Part shown: one piece after another, positions 1 to 5,509 of the stretch
How the letters are laid out: every line of letters starts with the position of its first letter
Numbering within the stretch: position 1 is the first letter of the stretch
Assembly (NCBI GenBank): GCA_964471325.1
Contig: CAYYFL010000043.1
Location: forward strand, 1 to 5,553
Source: Velamenicoccus sp964471325
GTDB lineage: Bacteria > Omnitrophota > Gorgyraeia > Velamenicoccales > Velamenicoccaceae
Length of the DNA stretch: 5,553 bases
Direction: 5' to 3'
The notes under the pieces: generated by a model
Database searches by the model: none
The model's input: only the letters and a program-made list of their open reading frames with translations
Told to the model about the DNA's origin: nothing
Position numbers and translations under genes: made by a program

Positions 1-50
1 AGACCCTTCGCTTATTTGGTATGGCGAAGGTCTACCCCCTTGTGGGGTTA
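1..50 (+). repeat. Hairpin module copy A (compact form)
   Basis: Two adjacent stem-loops. The first pairs 1-11 with 24-33 (AGACC-C-TTCGC against GCGAA-GGTCT): ten base pairs with one bulged C at about position 6, around a loop reading TTATTTGGTATG. The second pairs ACCCC at 34-38 with GGGGT at 44-48 around a 5-nt loop. Bases 1-22 are identical to 229-250 in copy B, including the loop, and 24-51 match 276-303 at 26 of 28 positions. The unit may begin left of the window, so its left edge is unknown. Loop conservation suggests the DNA or RNA sequence itself matters, not only the pairing. Strand is given by the loop orientation; whether it is transcribed is unknown. Confidence 0.75.
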
Positions 51-189
51 ACTCCTCGTGTATCTTGAGAATTTATGGATGCACCTGGCCCCATCTGAAC
101 GGGCCAGTGTTCCGCTTTCTGCGGAACCCGCCTGAGCTCTGCGAAGGCTGGTCGCAGACATAAATTGTCAAGATGCTTACGCGAGGAGT
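51..189 (+). other. Long inverted repeat enclosing three hairpins (four-way-junction shape)
   Basis: The outer stem pairs 51-59 with 181-189 (8 Watson-Crick pairs plus one G-T), then, past a 4-nt bulge at 177-180, pairs 60-77 with 159-176 (18 positions, one G-G mismatch, one G-T pair). The interior 78-158 holds three hairpins: CTGGCCC 85-91 with GGGCCAG 101-107; GTTCCGC 109-115 with GCGGAAC 121-127; TCTGCGA 138-144 with TCGCAGA 152-158. Each is a perfect 7-bp stem, and the third abuts the outer stem directly. No convincing reading frame runs through it. It could be a structured RNA, a small non-autonomous mobile element, or DNA that acts as a folded single strand. I do not recognise it as a named family. 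The G-T pairs in the outer stem favour folding of the plus strand, but this is weak evidence. Confidence 0.72.
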
Positions 190-209
190 AACGTTTATTT
201 CCTCAACCC

Positions 210-226
210 TTTCGCCTCTGGCGAAA
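210..226 (+). repeat. Perfect 7-bp hairpin with TCT triloop
   Basis: TTTCGCC at 210-216 pairs perfectly with GGCGAAA at 220-226 around the triloop TCT. It sits directly before copy B, and a degenerate version occupies the same relative position before copy C on the right flank (5447-5463, also with a TCT loop). It is therefore part of the repeated module rather than a chance palindrome. No T-run follows on either strand that would make it an ordinary intrinsic terminator. Confidence 0.65.
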
Positions 227-303
227 TTAGACCCTTCGCTTATTTGGTATTACCTGGCTCAATCGGATGAGCCATGCGAAGGCCTACCCTCTTGTGGGGT
301 TAA
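227..303 (+). repeat. Hairpin module copy B (with an extra internal hairpin)
   Basis: This has the same framework as copy A. 229-239 pairs with 276-285, with the same bulged C and one A-C mismatch, and a second hairpin pairs ACCCT 286-290 with GGGGT 296-300. Its loop additionally carries a complete 7-bp hairpin, TGGCTCA 255-261 with TGAGCCA 268-274, giving a hairpin inside a hairpin. 227-270 matches 5510-5553 at 42 of 44 positions, so the extended form exists on both flanks. It ends 13 bp beyond the glgC stop codon, where it would form the 3' untranslated end of a glgC transcript if transcription runs through. It lacks the T-run of a standard terminator. Confidence 0.78.
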
Positions 304-316
304 TGTTTACTCTTCC

Positions 317-1570
317 TCAAATCACCGTCCCGTCCGGGATCGTCGCGTTCTTATACACGATGACAATCCCGTCCCGGATCATATACTGCTGAGTGGCGTG
401 CTCCTGGACGCCGGCTTCGTTGGCAATCCGGACATGGCGGCCGACACGGGCATTCTTATCCAGGATCGCATGGCGCACGACGCTGTCTTCCCCGATGCCG
501 ATCGGGATCGTCCCTCTTTTTTGCTGACGGATCTCCTCGGCTGTCTCATAGTAATCCGCACCCATAATGATGGAATCTTCGATGACGGCGTTTTTGCCGA
601 TCCTGGAGCGCAGGCCGATGATGGAATTCCTGACCACCGCCTCGCCCACGATCGAACCGTCGGCAACGATGCTGTTCTCGATCTGCGCGGCCGCATATTT
701 GGCCGGCGGCAGGGACCGCGAACGCGTATAAAGCTGCCATTCTTCATCAAACAAATCCAACGGCGCGTCCGCCCGGGTCAACAGCAGGTTCTCGGTGTAG
801 AAAGATTTGATCGTCCCGATGTCCCGCCAATATCCATCGAACTCATAGGCATAGACGGCCTTATCGGTAATCGCCTCAGGGATAATCTCTTTGCCGAAAT
901 CGGCCTTGTTGCTGCGCGATAAGAGATCGTGCAATGTCTCTTTGTTGAAAAAATAGATCCCCATTGAACAAAGGTATTTCGGCCGGCCGCCGCGCATCAC
1001 GCGCAGATGTCTGACAAGATCCTCTTGGGATGGCTTTTCCACAAACTCTCCGACCTTCAATGCTTCATCCGTACCCATGATCCCATAAGAAGAGATCTCT
1101 CCGGGGTCGACCAGGTTGCAGGCAACGGACACCTGCGCTTCCTTTTGGACGTGGAAATCATAGAAGGCGCGCAGGTCCATCTTATAGAGCTGGTCGCCGG
1201 AAAGGATGCAGACATATTTGATCTTGGGATTATTGAAATGCTTCAACGTCTTGCGCACGGCATCCGCCGGCCCTTCAAACCAGTCCGTCCGGTCCATGGT
1301 CTGATCGGCGGCGATGACTTCGATAAAACCATGAGAAAAAGCCTCGAACTTGTAGGTGCGCGAGATGTGCTTGTTCAGCGATTCGGAATTGAACTGCGTC
1401 AGGATCTTGATCTTGTTGAGGCCTGAATTAAGACAATTGCTGATGGGGATATCGATGAGACGGTATTTGCCGAAGAGGGGAACGGCGGGCTTGGCCCTGT
1501 CTTTGGTCAGAGGGTAGAGGCGTGTGCCCCTGCCCCCGCCGAGAATGACACACAGGACATCATTGACCAT
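317..1570 (-). CDS. glgC: Glucose-1-phosphate adenylyltransferase (ADP-glucose pyrophosphorylase)
   Basis: This cytoplasmic enzyme makes ADP-glucose and pyrophosphate from ATP and glucose-1-phosphate, the committed and normally allosteric step of bacterial glycogen synthesis. The 417-residue protein opens with the nucleotidyltransferase signature GGGRGTRLYPLTKDRAKPAVP (about residues 11-31). ILSGDQLYKMD follows at about 122-132, carrying the catalytic-type Asp, then FVEKP at about 176-180 with the sugar-phosphate Lys, and GYWRDIGT at about 246-253. From about residue 300 come hexapeptide repeats of a left-handed beta-helix. The motifs NSGLNKIKILTQFNS and the C-terminal KNATIPDGTVI resemble cyanobacterial and plant enzymes more than the E. 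coli type. Length is normal and the frame is intact. An in-frame GTG at 1591 would add seven residues, but the ATG at 1570 has a strong ribosome binding site and starts where the family's first beta strand begins. It lies 23 bp after pgi and is probably in one operon with it. Confidence 0.96.
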   Translation of the reverse strand: MVNDVLCVILGGGRGTRLYPLTKDRAKPAVPLFGKYRLIDIPISNCLNSGLNKIKILTQFNSESLNKHISRTYKFEAFSHGFIEVIAADQTMDRTDWFEGPADAVRKTLKHFNNPKIKYVCILSGDQLYKMDLRAFYDFHVQKEAQVSVACNLVDPGEISSYGIMGTDEALKVGEFVEKPSQEDLVRHLRVMRGGRPKYLCSMGIYFFNKETLHDLLSRSNKADFGKEIIPEAITDKAVYAYEFDGYWRDIGTIKSFYTENLLLTRADAPLDLFDEEWQLYTRSRSLPPAKYAAAQIENSIVADGSIVGEAVVRNSIIGLRSRIGKNAVIEDSIIMGADYYETAEEIRQQKRGTIPIGIGEDSVVRHAILDKNARVGRHVRIANEAGVQEHATQQYMIRDGIVIVYKNATIPDGTVI

Positions 1571-1575
1571 GCAAA

Positions 1576-1583
1576 CCCTCCCT
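1576..1583 (-). promoter_or_regulatory. Ribosome binding site deciding the glgC start
   Basis: On the minus strand AGGGAGGG lies 5 nt before the ATG at 1570. The upstream GTG at 1591 would place this site inside the coding sequence and has no comparable site of its own, so the ATG is preferred. The site lies in the 23-bp gap after the pgi stop codon, which leaves little room for a separate promoter and supports translation from a shared pgi-glgC message. Confidence 0.7.
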
Positions 1584-1593
1584 GCCGGCACAA

Positions 1594-3066
1594 TTACAAA
1601 ACGAACCTGACGTCGCTCTTCACAGGATGCTTCTCGATCTCCTGCGCGATCTTTTCCGGGATACCGGGCTTGCGAAGCTTATAATACATGTAATTCTTGT
1701 AACTTTCCACACCCGGCTGATCGAAGGCGTTGACGTTCAAGAGCTCGCCTTCGAAGGCGGTCGCCATCTCGAAAAAGTACAGAAGCCCGCCCCATGTCCA
1801 GGGGGACAATTGCGAAAGCGTGATCGTACAATTCGGCCGCTTGGCCGATGTCAGGGCCCATGCCGTCGCTTCCTGAGCCAACGCCAGGAGTTCCGAAAAT
1901 CTTTTCTGCGAAAGAAAGCCCTTGCCGGCCGGAACGGTCATGTCGTCGGCAAAAGAAGCGATGCGGATCATCGTGACCGCCTTGTCGTTCGGACCTTCCA
2001 CGTTGTTCTGTTGGATGGAATGAAGGTCCGTCGTTCCCCGGGTCGCCACGGGCGTCCGTCCGGCATGCACCGGCCGGCGGGTATCCGCCTCCCAAACCTC
2101 GCTTGAGTCTCCAAGCGCCTTGATCCGCCGCGGATATTTCTTTCCGATGCTTTCGGCCAAAAGCTGGCAATACCAGTCAGCCGTAGATTTCAAGCCTTCC
2201 GAGAAAGGCATCATGATGGCGATCGATTTGCCTTTCCTGAGATGCGCCAAATGATGAAGGCTTGCATACATATAAGCCGGGTTCTTAAAAATATCTTCCG
2301 AGGAACATCGTCGCGCCATGGCCTGTGCGCCGCTAAAGACCTCTGTGATATCAACACCCACGATCGCCAAATGCAGGAGTCCCATATTGAATTCGGAGAA
2401 TCGCCCTCCCACGCCCGGCAGCAAAGGCAGGCTGCGGAAGCTCGACGGGTCTTTAGCTTGCTCCTCCAGGACTTTCTTGCGCAACGTGCCCGACTTGGGA
2501 TCTGTGATCGCGATGATCTGGCGTCCGTAGTGCGCGCCGACGCCGGCCTTCAGCCACTCCTCGACGACATCGAAAACCGCCTTGGTCTCCGTCGTCTCGC
2601 CGGACTTGGAGATCACCGTCACGAACGTTTTTTTGGGATCGAGCTGGCGCAAGAGGACGGCCAACGGCGCCGGGTCAAGGTTGTTGCCTTCGAAATAGAC
2701 ACGGCTGCGCTTCTGGCGCAGTTGAAGGAATTCATTATAATACGGCACGCACAACGCTTCCTGGGCCGACTTGAGACCCAGATAGGAACCGCCTATCCCC
2801 AGAGACAGGACGTTCTCATACTGGCGGCCGATCTCATCCCCAAGCCTTTGGATCTCTTCGACGGCCTTTTTGTCCTGAAACGGCAGCATCAGCCACTCCA
2901 GGCTCAGACGCACGCGGCTGGCCGGATTTTCCGAAAGGCGGCGGAAGTGCCTATGGCATTTGTTCACACGCGGCATCAAACGCCTCAAATCGTATTCCGT
3001 GACGCCGTCGCGGCTGCCGACATTAAAACTCATCATGTTGTTGAAATCAAACTTAATGTCGTTCAT
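1594..3066 (-). CDS. pgi: Glucose-6-phosphate isomerase
   Basis: This cytoplasmic enzyme interconverts glucose-6-phosphate and fructose-6-phosphate in glycolysis and gluconeogenesis. The 490-residue protein has two SIS-type sugar-phosphate domains. Visible motifs are GIGGSYLG (about residues 90-97), the phosphate-binding SKSGETTET (about 153-161), family signature 1 GVGGRFS (about 218-224), ESIGK with the probable base-region Glu at about 305, TTDLHS with the ring-opening-type His at about 349, and family signature 2 FDQPGVESYK with its Lys at about 457. Length falls between the short Bacillus-type (about 450) and long E. coli-type (about 550) enzymes. A TTG at 3099 would add eleven residues (MRRRISERGQQ), but that stretch looks like translated leader and the ATG at 3066 has its own binding site. 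Upstream is the glnN terminator; downstream is glgC, whose substrate derives from this enzyme's product through phosphoglucomutase. Confidence 0.96.
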   Translation of the reverse strand: MNDIKFDFNNMMSFNVGSRDGVTEYDLRRLMPRVNKCHRHFRRLSENPASRVRLSLEWLMLPFQDKKAVEEIQRLGDEIGRQYENVLSLGIGGSYLGLKSAQEALCVPYYNEFLQLRQKRSRVYFEGNNLDPAPLAVLLRQLDPKKTFVTVISKSGETTETKAVFDVVEEWLKAGVGAHYGRQIIAITDPKSGTLRKKVLEEQAKDPSSFRSLPLLPGVGGRFSEFNMGLLHLAIVGVDITEVFSGAQAMARRCSSEDIFKNPAYMYASLHHLAHLRKGKSIAIMMPFSEGLKSTADWYCQLLAESIGKKYPRRIKALGDSSEVWEADTRRPVHAGRTPVATRGTTDLHSIQQNNVEGPNDKAVTMIRIASFADDMTVPAGKGFLSQKRFSELLALAQEATAWALTSAKRPNCTITLSQLSPWTWGGLLYFFEMATAFEGELLNVNAFDQPGVESYKNYMYYKLRKPGIPEKIAQEIEKHPVKSDVRFVL

Positions 3067-3073
3067 TTGCTGG

Positions 3074-3078
3074 CCTCT
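3074..3078 (-). promoter_or_regulatory. Ribosome binding site for the pgi ATG start
   Basis: Minus-strand AGAGG lies 7 nt before the ATG at 3066, supporting that start over the in-frame TTG at 3099. A stronger-looking AAGGAG at 3089-3094 is 22 nt from the ATG, too far to serve it, and no usual start codon lies at the right distance after it. The choice is therefore likely but not certain. Confidence 0.5.
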
Positions 3079-3120
3079 TTCGGATATTCTCCTTCTCAAA
3101 ACGAACCCATGTCCGGCCGG

Positions 3121-3166
3121 AAAAAGACGGACGAGTCCCGGCAGGACAAGGTTCTGCCGGGACTCG
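3121..3166 (-). terminator. Intrinsic terminator after glnN
   Basis: A perfect 13-bp GC-rich stem pairs 3132-3144 with 3154-3166 around a 9-nt interior, whose ends can add one A-T and one G-T pair. On the minus strand, the direction of glnN, it is followed after 6 nt by five T residues (3125-3121). The stem begins 11 bp past the glnN stop codon. The T-run is short and slightly displaced from the stem, so termination may be incomplete. The remaining 54 bp to pgi show no clear promoter, which leaves read-through into pgi-glgC possible. Confidence 0.75.
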
Positions 3167-3177
3167 GCGGTCGGGCC

Positions 3178-5370
3178 CTACTTCACAAAAAGCATGTCCC
3201 TGTACTTCGGCAGGTCCCAATGCTCGTCGGAAATGACGCCTTCGAGAAGATCGGCATGTTTACGGATATGCTCCATGATGGGCTTGAGGTCCGTAAAATA
3301 TCTGTGGGCCTTCTCGTCTTCCTCAAGACCCTTGGTTTCTTCCAGGAACTGCATCATGGCCTTGGCGTTCTTGCGGACATAATAGATCATCTCCGTCACT
3401 TCGGAAAGATGCACCTTCATGTCGGCCACGGACTCCTCAAGGAATTTCAGGCCGGCCGCACTCTCCAGATGGACGATATGCTCCAGGTTCTGCGAAAGCA
3501 GACCCTGATAATCGAAGGCATTGGGCACGATGCAGGAATTGACCATCTCGTTCAAGGTCTTGGCCTCAATTTCCAAGAGCTTGATATACATCTCCAACCA
3601 TATCTTCTCACGCGCCTTCAGTTCCTCGCGGTTAAAGACCTTATACTTCTCAAAAAGGGCGACATTCTCCTCTTCCACAAGCGCCTTGAGGGCCTCGGAG
3701 GTCGACGGCTCGTTGGGCAACCCTCTCTTGGCCGCCTCTCTCTTCCACTCCTCGGAATAATTATTCCCTTCAAAGCGGATCTTTTTGGTCTCGCGGATCA
3801 CCTCGGCCAAAACGGCCAGGGTCGCAGTGTTGAAATCCTTGGATTTCTGCGCCGCTTCGATCTTGGCGCGCACATAATCCATGGAGTCCGCAACAATCGT
3901 ATTGATGACCGTAATGGCGGTCGAGATATTCTGCGACGAACCCACGGCGCGGAACTCGAACTTATTGCCGGTAAAGGCAAAGGGCGACGTGCGGTTCCTG
4001 TCGGTCATGTCCTTGTTGACCAAGGGCAGGCGGGCGACACCCAGGTCCATGATGTCCTGGCGGCTGATCTGGGTCTTCTTGCCCTTCTCAACGGTATCGA
4101 GGATCTGCGTCAACTGGTCGCCCAGAAAGACGGAGATGATCGCCGGCGGCGCTTCATTGGCGCCCAGACGGTGCTCGTTGCCTGCGGAGGCCACGCTGGC
4201 GCGCAGGAGATCCGCGTGCGTATCGACGGCGCGCAGGACGGCGACCAGGATCGCCAGAAACTGCAGGTTATCCTCGGGCGTTTTGCCGGGATTCAGCAGG
4301 TTATTGCCTTTATCGTCGGACATGGACCAGTTGAGATGCTTTCCCGAGCCGTTGATGCCGGCAAACGGCTTCTCGTGGAGCAGGCAGACCATATCATGGC
4401 GCAAGGCCACTTTTTTCATGATCTCCATCAGAAGCTGATTATGGTCCGCGGCCAGGTTCGACTCTTCGAAGATCGGCGCAAACTCATACTGATGAGGCGC
4501 GACTTCATTATGGCGCGTCATGACCGGGATGCCCAGTCTATAGGCCTCCTCGCCGACCTCGTACATGTAATTCACGACCCTCTCCTTGATCGAGCCGAAG
4601 TACTGGTCTTCCATCTGCTGGTCTTTGGGTGAAGGGGCGCCGACAAGGGTCCGTCCAGTCAACAAGAGGTCCTGGCGCAACCTGTAAAAATTCTTGTCGA
4701 TCAGGAAATATTCCTGCTCCGGGCCGCACGTGGAAAAAACCTTGCGTGTGTTCTTGCTGCCGAAAAGTTTGAGAAAACGGACGGCAGACGTGCTCAAGGC
4801 CTCGATGGAACGCAAATGAGGCAGTTTCTTATCCAGCGCATAACCATGGTAAGCGACAAAGATCGTCGGGATACACAAGGTCTTGCCCAGCTGGCTTTCG
4901 ATGATGAACGCCGGGCTCGTCGGGTCCCACGCGGTATAACCGCGCGCCTCAAACGTCGTACGGATGCCGCCCGAAGGAAAGCTTGAGGCGTCGGGTTCGC
5001 CCTTGATGAGCTTGCTGCCGGAGAACGTCTCGATCACCTTGCCCGGGCCGTCGAAAGAGATGAAACTGTCGTGCTTCTCGGCCGTCATGCCCGTCATAGG
5101 CTGAAACCAGTGCGTGTAATAGGTGGCCCCCCGTTCCACCGCCCACCTTTTCATGGCATCTGCGATCTCGTTGGCCTGGGCGAGCGATATCTGCTTACCC
5201 TCTTCCATCCACGCCTCGAAGGCCTCAAAGGTCTTCTTGGAAATATGCTTCTTCATCGTCGGGACGCTGAAGGTGTTCTCGCCGAAGTAGCTGGAGACCT
5301 TCTTGAATTTCTTGACCTCGGGAAAAGACTTCGTCTCGATCGACTTAAGTATCTCTTGTCTGATGTTCAT
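3178..5370 (-). CDS. glnN: Glutamine synthetase type III
   Basis: This enzyme joins ammonium to glutamate using ATP, giving glutamine, the main route of ammonium assimilation. It acts in the cytoplasm; GSIII enzymes form dodecamers of two hexameric rings. The 730 residues match the usual GSIII length (about 700-730), well above GSI/GSII. An N-terminal GSIII-specific region contains FPSGGIRTTFEARGYTAWDP (about 131-150). The catalytic core shows CGPEQEYFLID (about 215-225, metal-ligand Glu residues), NEVAPHQYEFAPIFEE (about 288-303), the ATP-site signature KPFAGINGSGKHLNWS (about 334-349), the GSIII hallmark NEHRLGANEAPPA (about 398-410) and NKFEFRAVGSSQN (about 469-481). The final 220 residues are helix-rich and charged, as expected for the family. 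The ATG at 5370 has AAGGAG at 5379-5384, 8 nt upstream. No GSI-type adenylylation motif was identified. The gene probably forms its own transcription unit, ended by the hairpin at 3132-3166. Confidence 0.97.
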   Translation of the reverse strand: MNIRQEILKSIETKSFPEVKKFKKVSSYFGENTFSVPTMKKHISKKTFEAFEAWMEEGKQISLAQANEIADAMKRWAVERGATYYTHWFQPMTGMTAEKHDSFISFDGPGKVIETFSGSKLIKGEPDASSFPSGGIRTTFEARGYTAWDPTSPAFIIESQLGKTLCIPTIFVAYHGYALDKKLPHLRSIEALSTSAVRFLKLFGSKNTRKVFSTCGPEQEYFLIDKNFYRLRQDLLLTGRTLVGAPSPKDQQMEDQYFGSIKERVVNYMYEVGEEAYRLGIPVMTRHNEVAPHQYEFAPIFEESNLAADHNQLLMEIMKKVALRHDMVCLLHEKPFAGINGSGKHLNWSMSDDKGNNLLNPGKTPEDNLQFLAILVAVLRAVDTHADLLRASVASAGNEHRLGANEAPPAIISVFLGDQLTQILDTVEKGKKTQISRQDIMDLGVARLPLVNKDMTDRNRTSPFAFTGNKFEFRAVGSSQNISTAITVINTIVADSMDYVRAKIEAAQKSKDFNTATLAVLAEVIRETKKIRFEGNNYSEEWKREAAKRGLPNEPSTSEALKALVEEENVALFEKYKVFNREELKAREKIWLEMYIKLLEIEAKTLNEMVNSCIVPNAFDYQGLLSQNLEHIVHLESAAGLKFLEESVADMKVHLSEVTEMIYYVRKNAKAMMQFLEETKGLEEDEKAHRYFTDLKPIMEHIRKHADLLEGVISDEHWDLPKYRDMLFVK

Positions 5371-5391
5371 GTTTGATTCTCCTTCATTTTT

Positions 5392-5420
5392 CCTATACCG
5401 AGGTAATTTTCCTTACAAAA
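5392..5420 (-). promoter_or_regulatory. Possible sigma-70-like promoter of glnN (weak)
   Basis: On the minus strand TATAGG (5397-5392) could be a -10 element, with TTTTGT (5420-5415) 17 bp upstream as a poor -35; TTGTAA (5418-5413) is a better -35 match but only 15 bp away. Transcription would start around 5385, leaving a leader barely long enough for the AAGGAG at 5379-5384. This is an inference from weak matches. I saw no sigma-54 pattern and no recognisable nitrogen-regulator operator in the short upstream region. Confidence 0.22.
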
Positions 5421-5430
5421 TGAACTCCGA

Positions 5431-5463
5431 GCTTACGCAGGAAATTTTTTCCCTCTGGCGGAA
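5431..5463 (+). repeat. Right-flank counterpart of the segment before copy B
   Basis: GCTTACGC followed by AGGA at 5431-5442 matches 175-187 apart from one missing base. It is followed by CCTCTGGCG (5452-5460), which matches the loop and arm of the left hairpin at 215-223. The hairpin here is degenerate: 5447-5453 can pair with 5457-5463 with one mismatch and two G-T pairs. The order of pieces is the same as on the left, so this is a homologous, partly decayed copy of the region leading into the module. Confidence 0.55.
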
Positions 5464-5509
5464 TTAAACCCTTCGCTTATCGGAATTGCGAAGGTCTCCC
5501 CTTTCTGGG
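5464..5509 (+). repeat. Hairpin module copy C (diverged loop)
   Basis: ACCCTTCGC at 5468-5476 pairs with GCGAAGGT at 5488-5495, with the same single bulged C as copies A and B, around a different loop beginning TTATCGG. A following CCC/GGG mini-hairpin with loop TTTCT occupies the place of the ACCCC/GGGGT hairpin. The flanking TTAAACCCTTCGCTTA matches 227-242 with one difference (A for G). Copy D follows head to tail. Stem conserved with a changed loop is the reverse of copies A and B, which share the loop. Confidence 0.65.

Noticed and set aside
51..189. tRNA or tRNA-like gene in the four-way-junction element
   Set aside because: The outer stem is far longer than a 7-bp acceptor stem, there is no TTCGA-type T-loop or recognisable anticodon arm, and no CCA end.
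1..303. CRISPR array
   Set aside because: The repeated units are of unequal length, are separated by related hairpins rather than unique spacers of constant size, and no cas gene is present.
173..922. A 249-codon open frame on the plus strand starting in the left repeat region
   Set aside because: It runs through the hairpin repeats and then antisense to glgC; its protein shows no family motif. It is a shadow frame.
1571..1591. GTG start at 1591 for a longer GlgC
   Set aside because: The added seven residues would span the strong AGGGAGGG binding site, and the family normally starts a few residues before the VILGGGRGTRL strand, as the ATG at 1570 does.
3067..3099. TTG start at 3099 for a longer Pgi
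   Set aside because: The extension looks like translated leader sequence, and the ATG at 3066 has a properly spaced AGAGG.
2242..4632. A 796-codon open frame on the plus strand opposite pgi and glnN
   Set aside because: It lies antisense to two unmistakable genes, crosses their intergenic terminator, and its translation shows no recognisable domain and a composition (many His, Leu, Arg, Asp, Gly) typical of reverse-complement reading of coding DNA.
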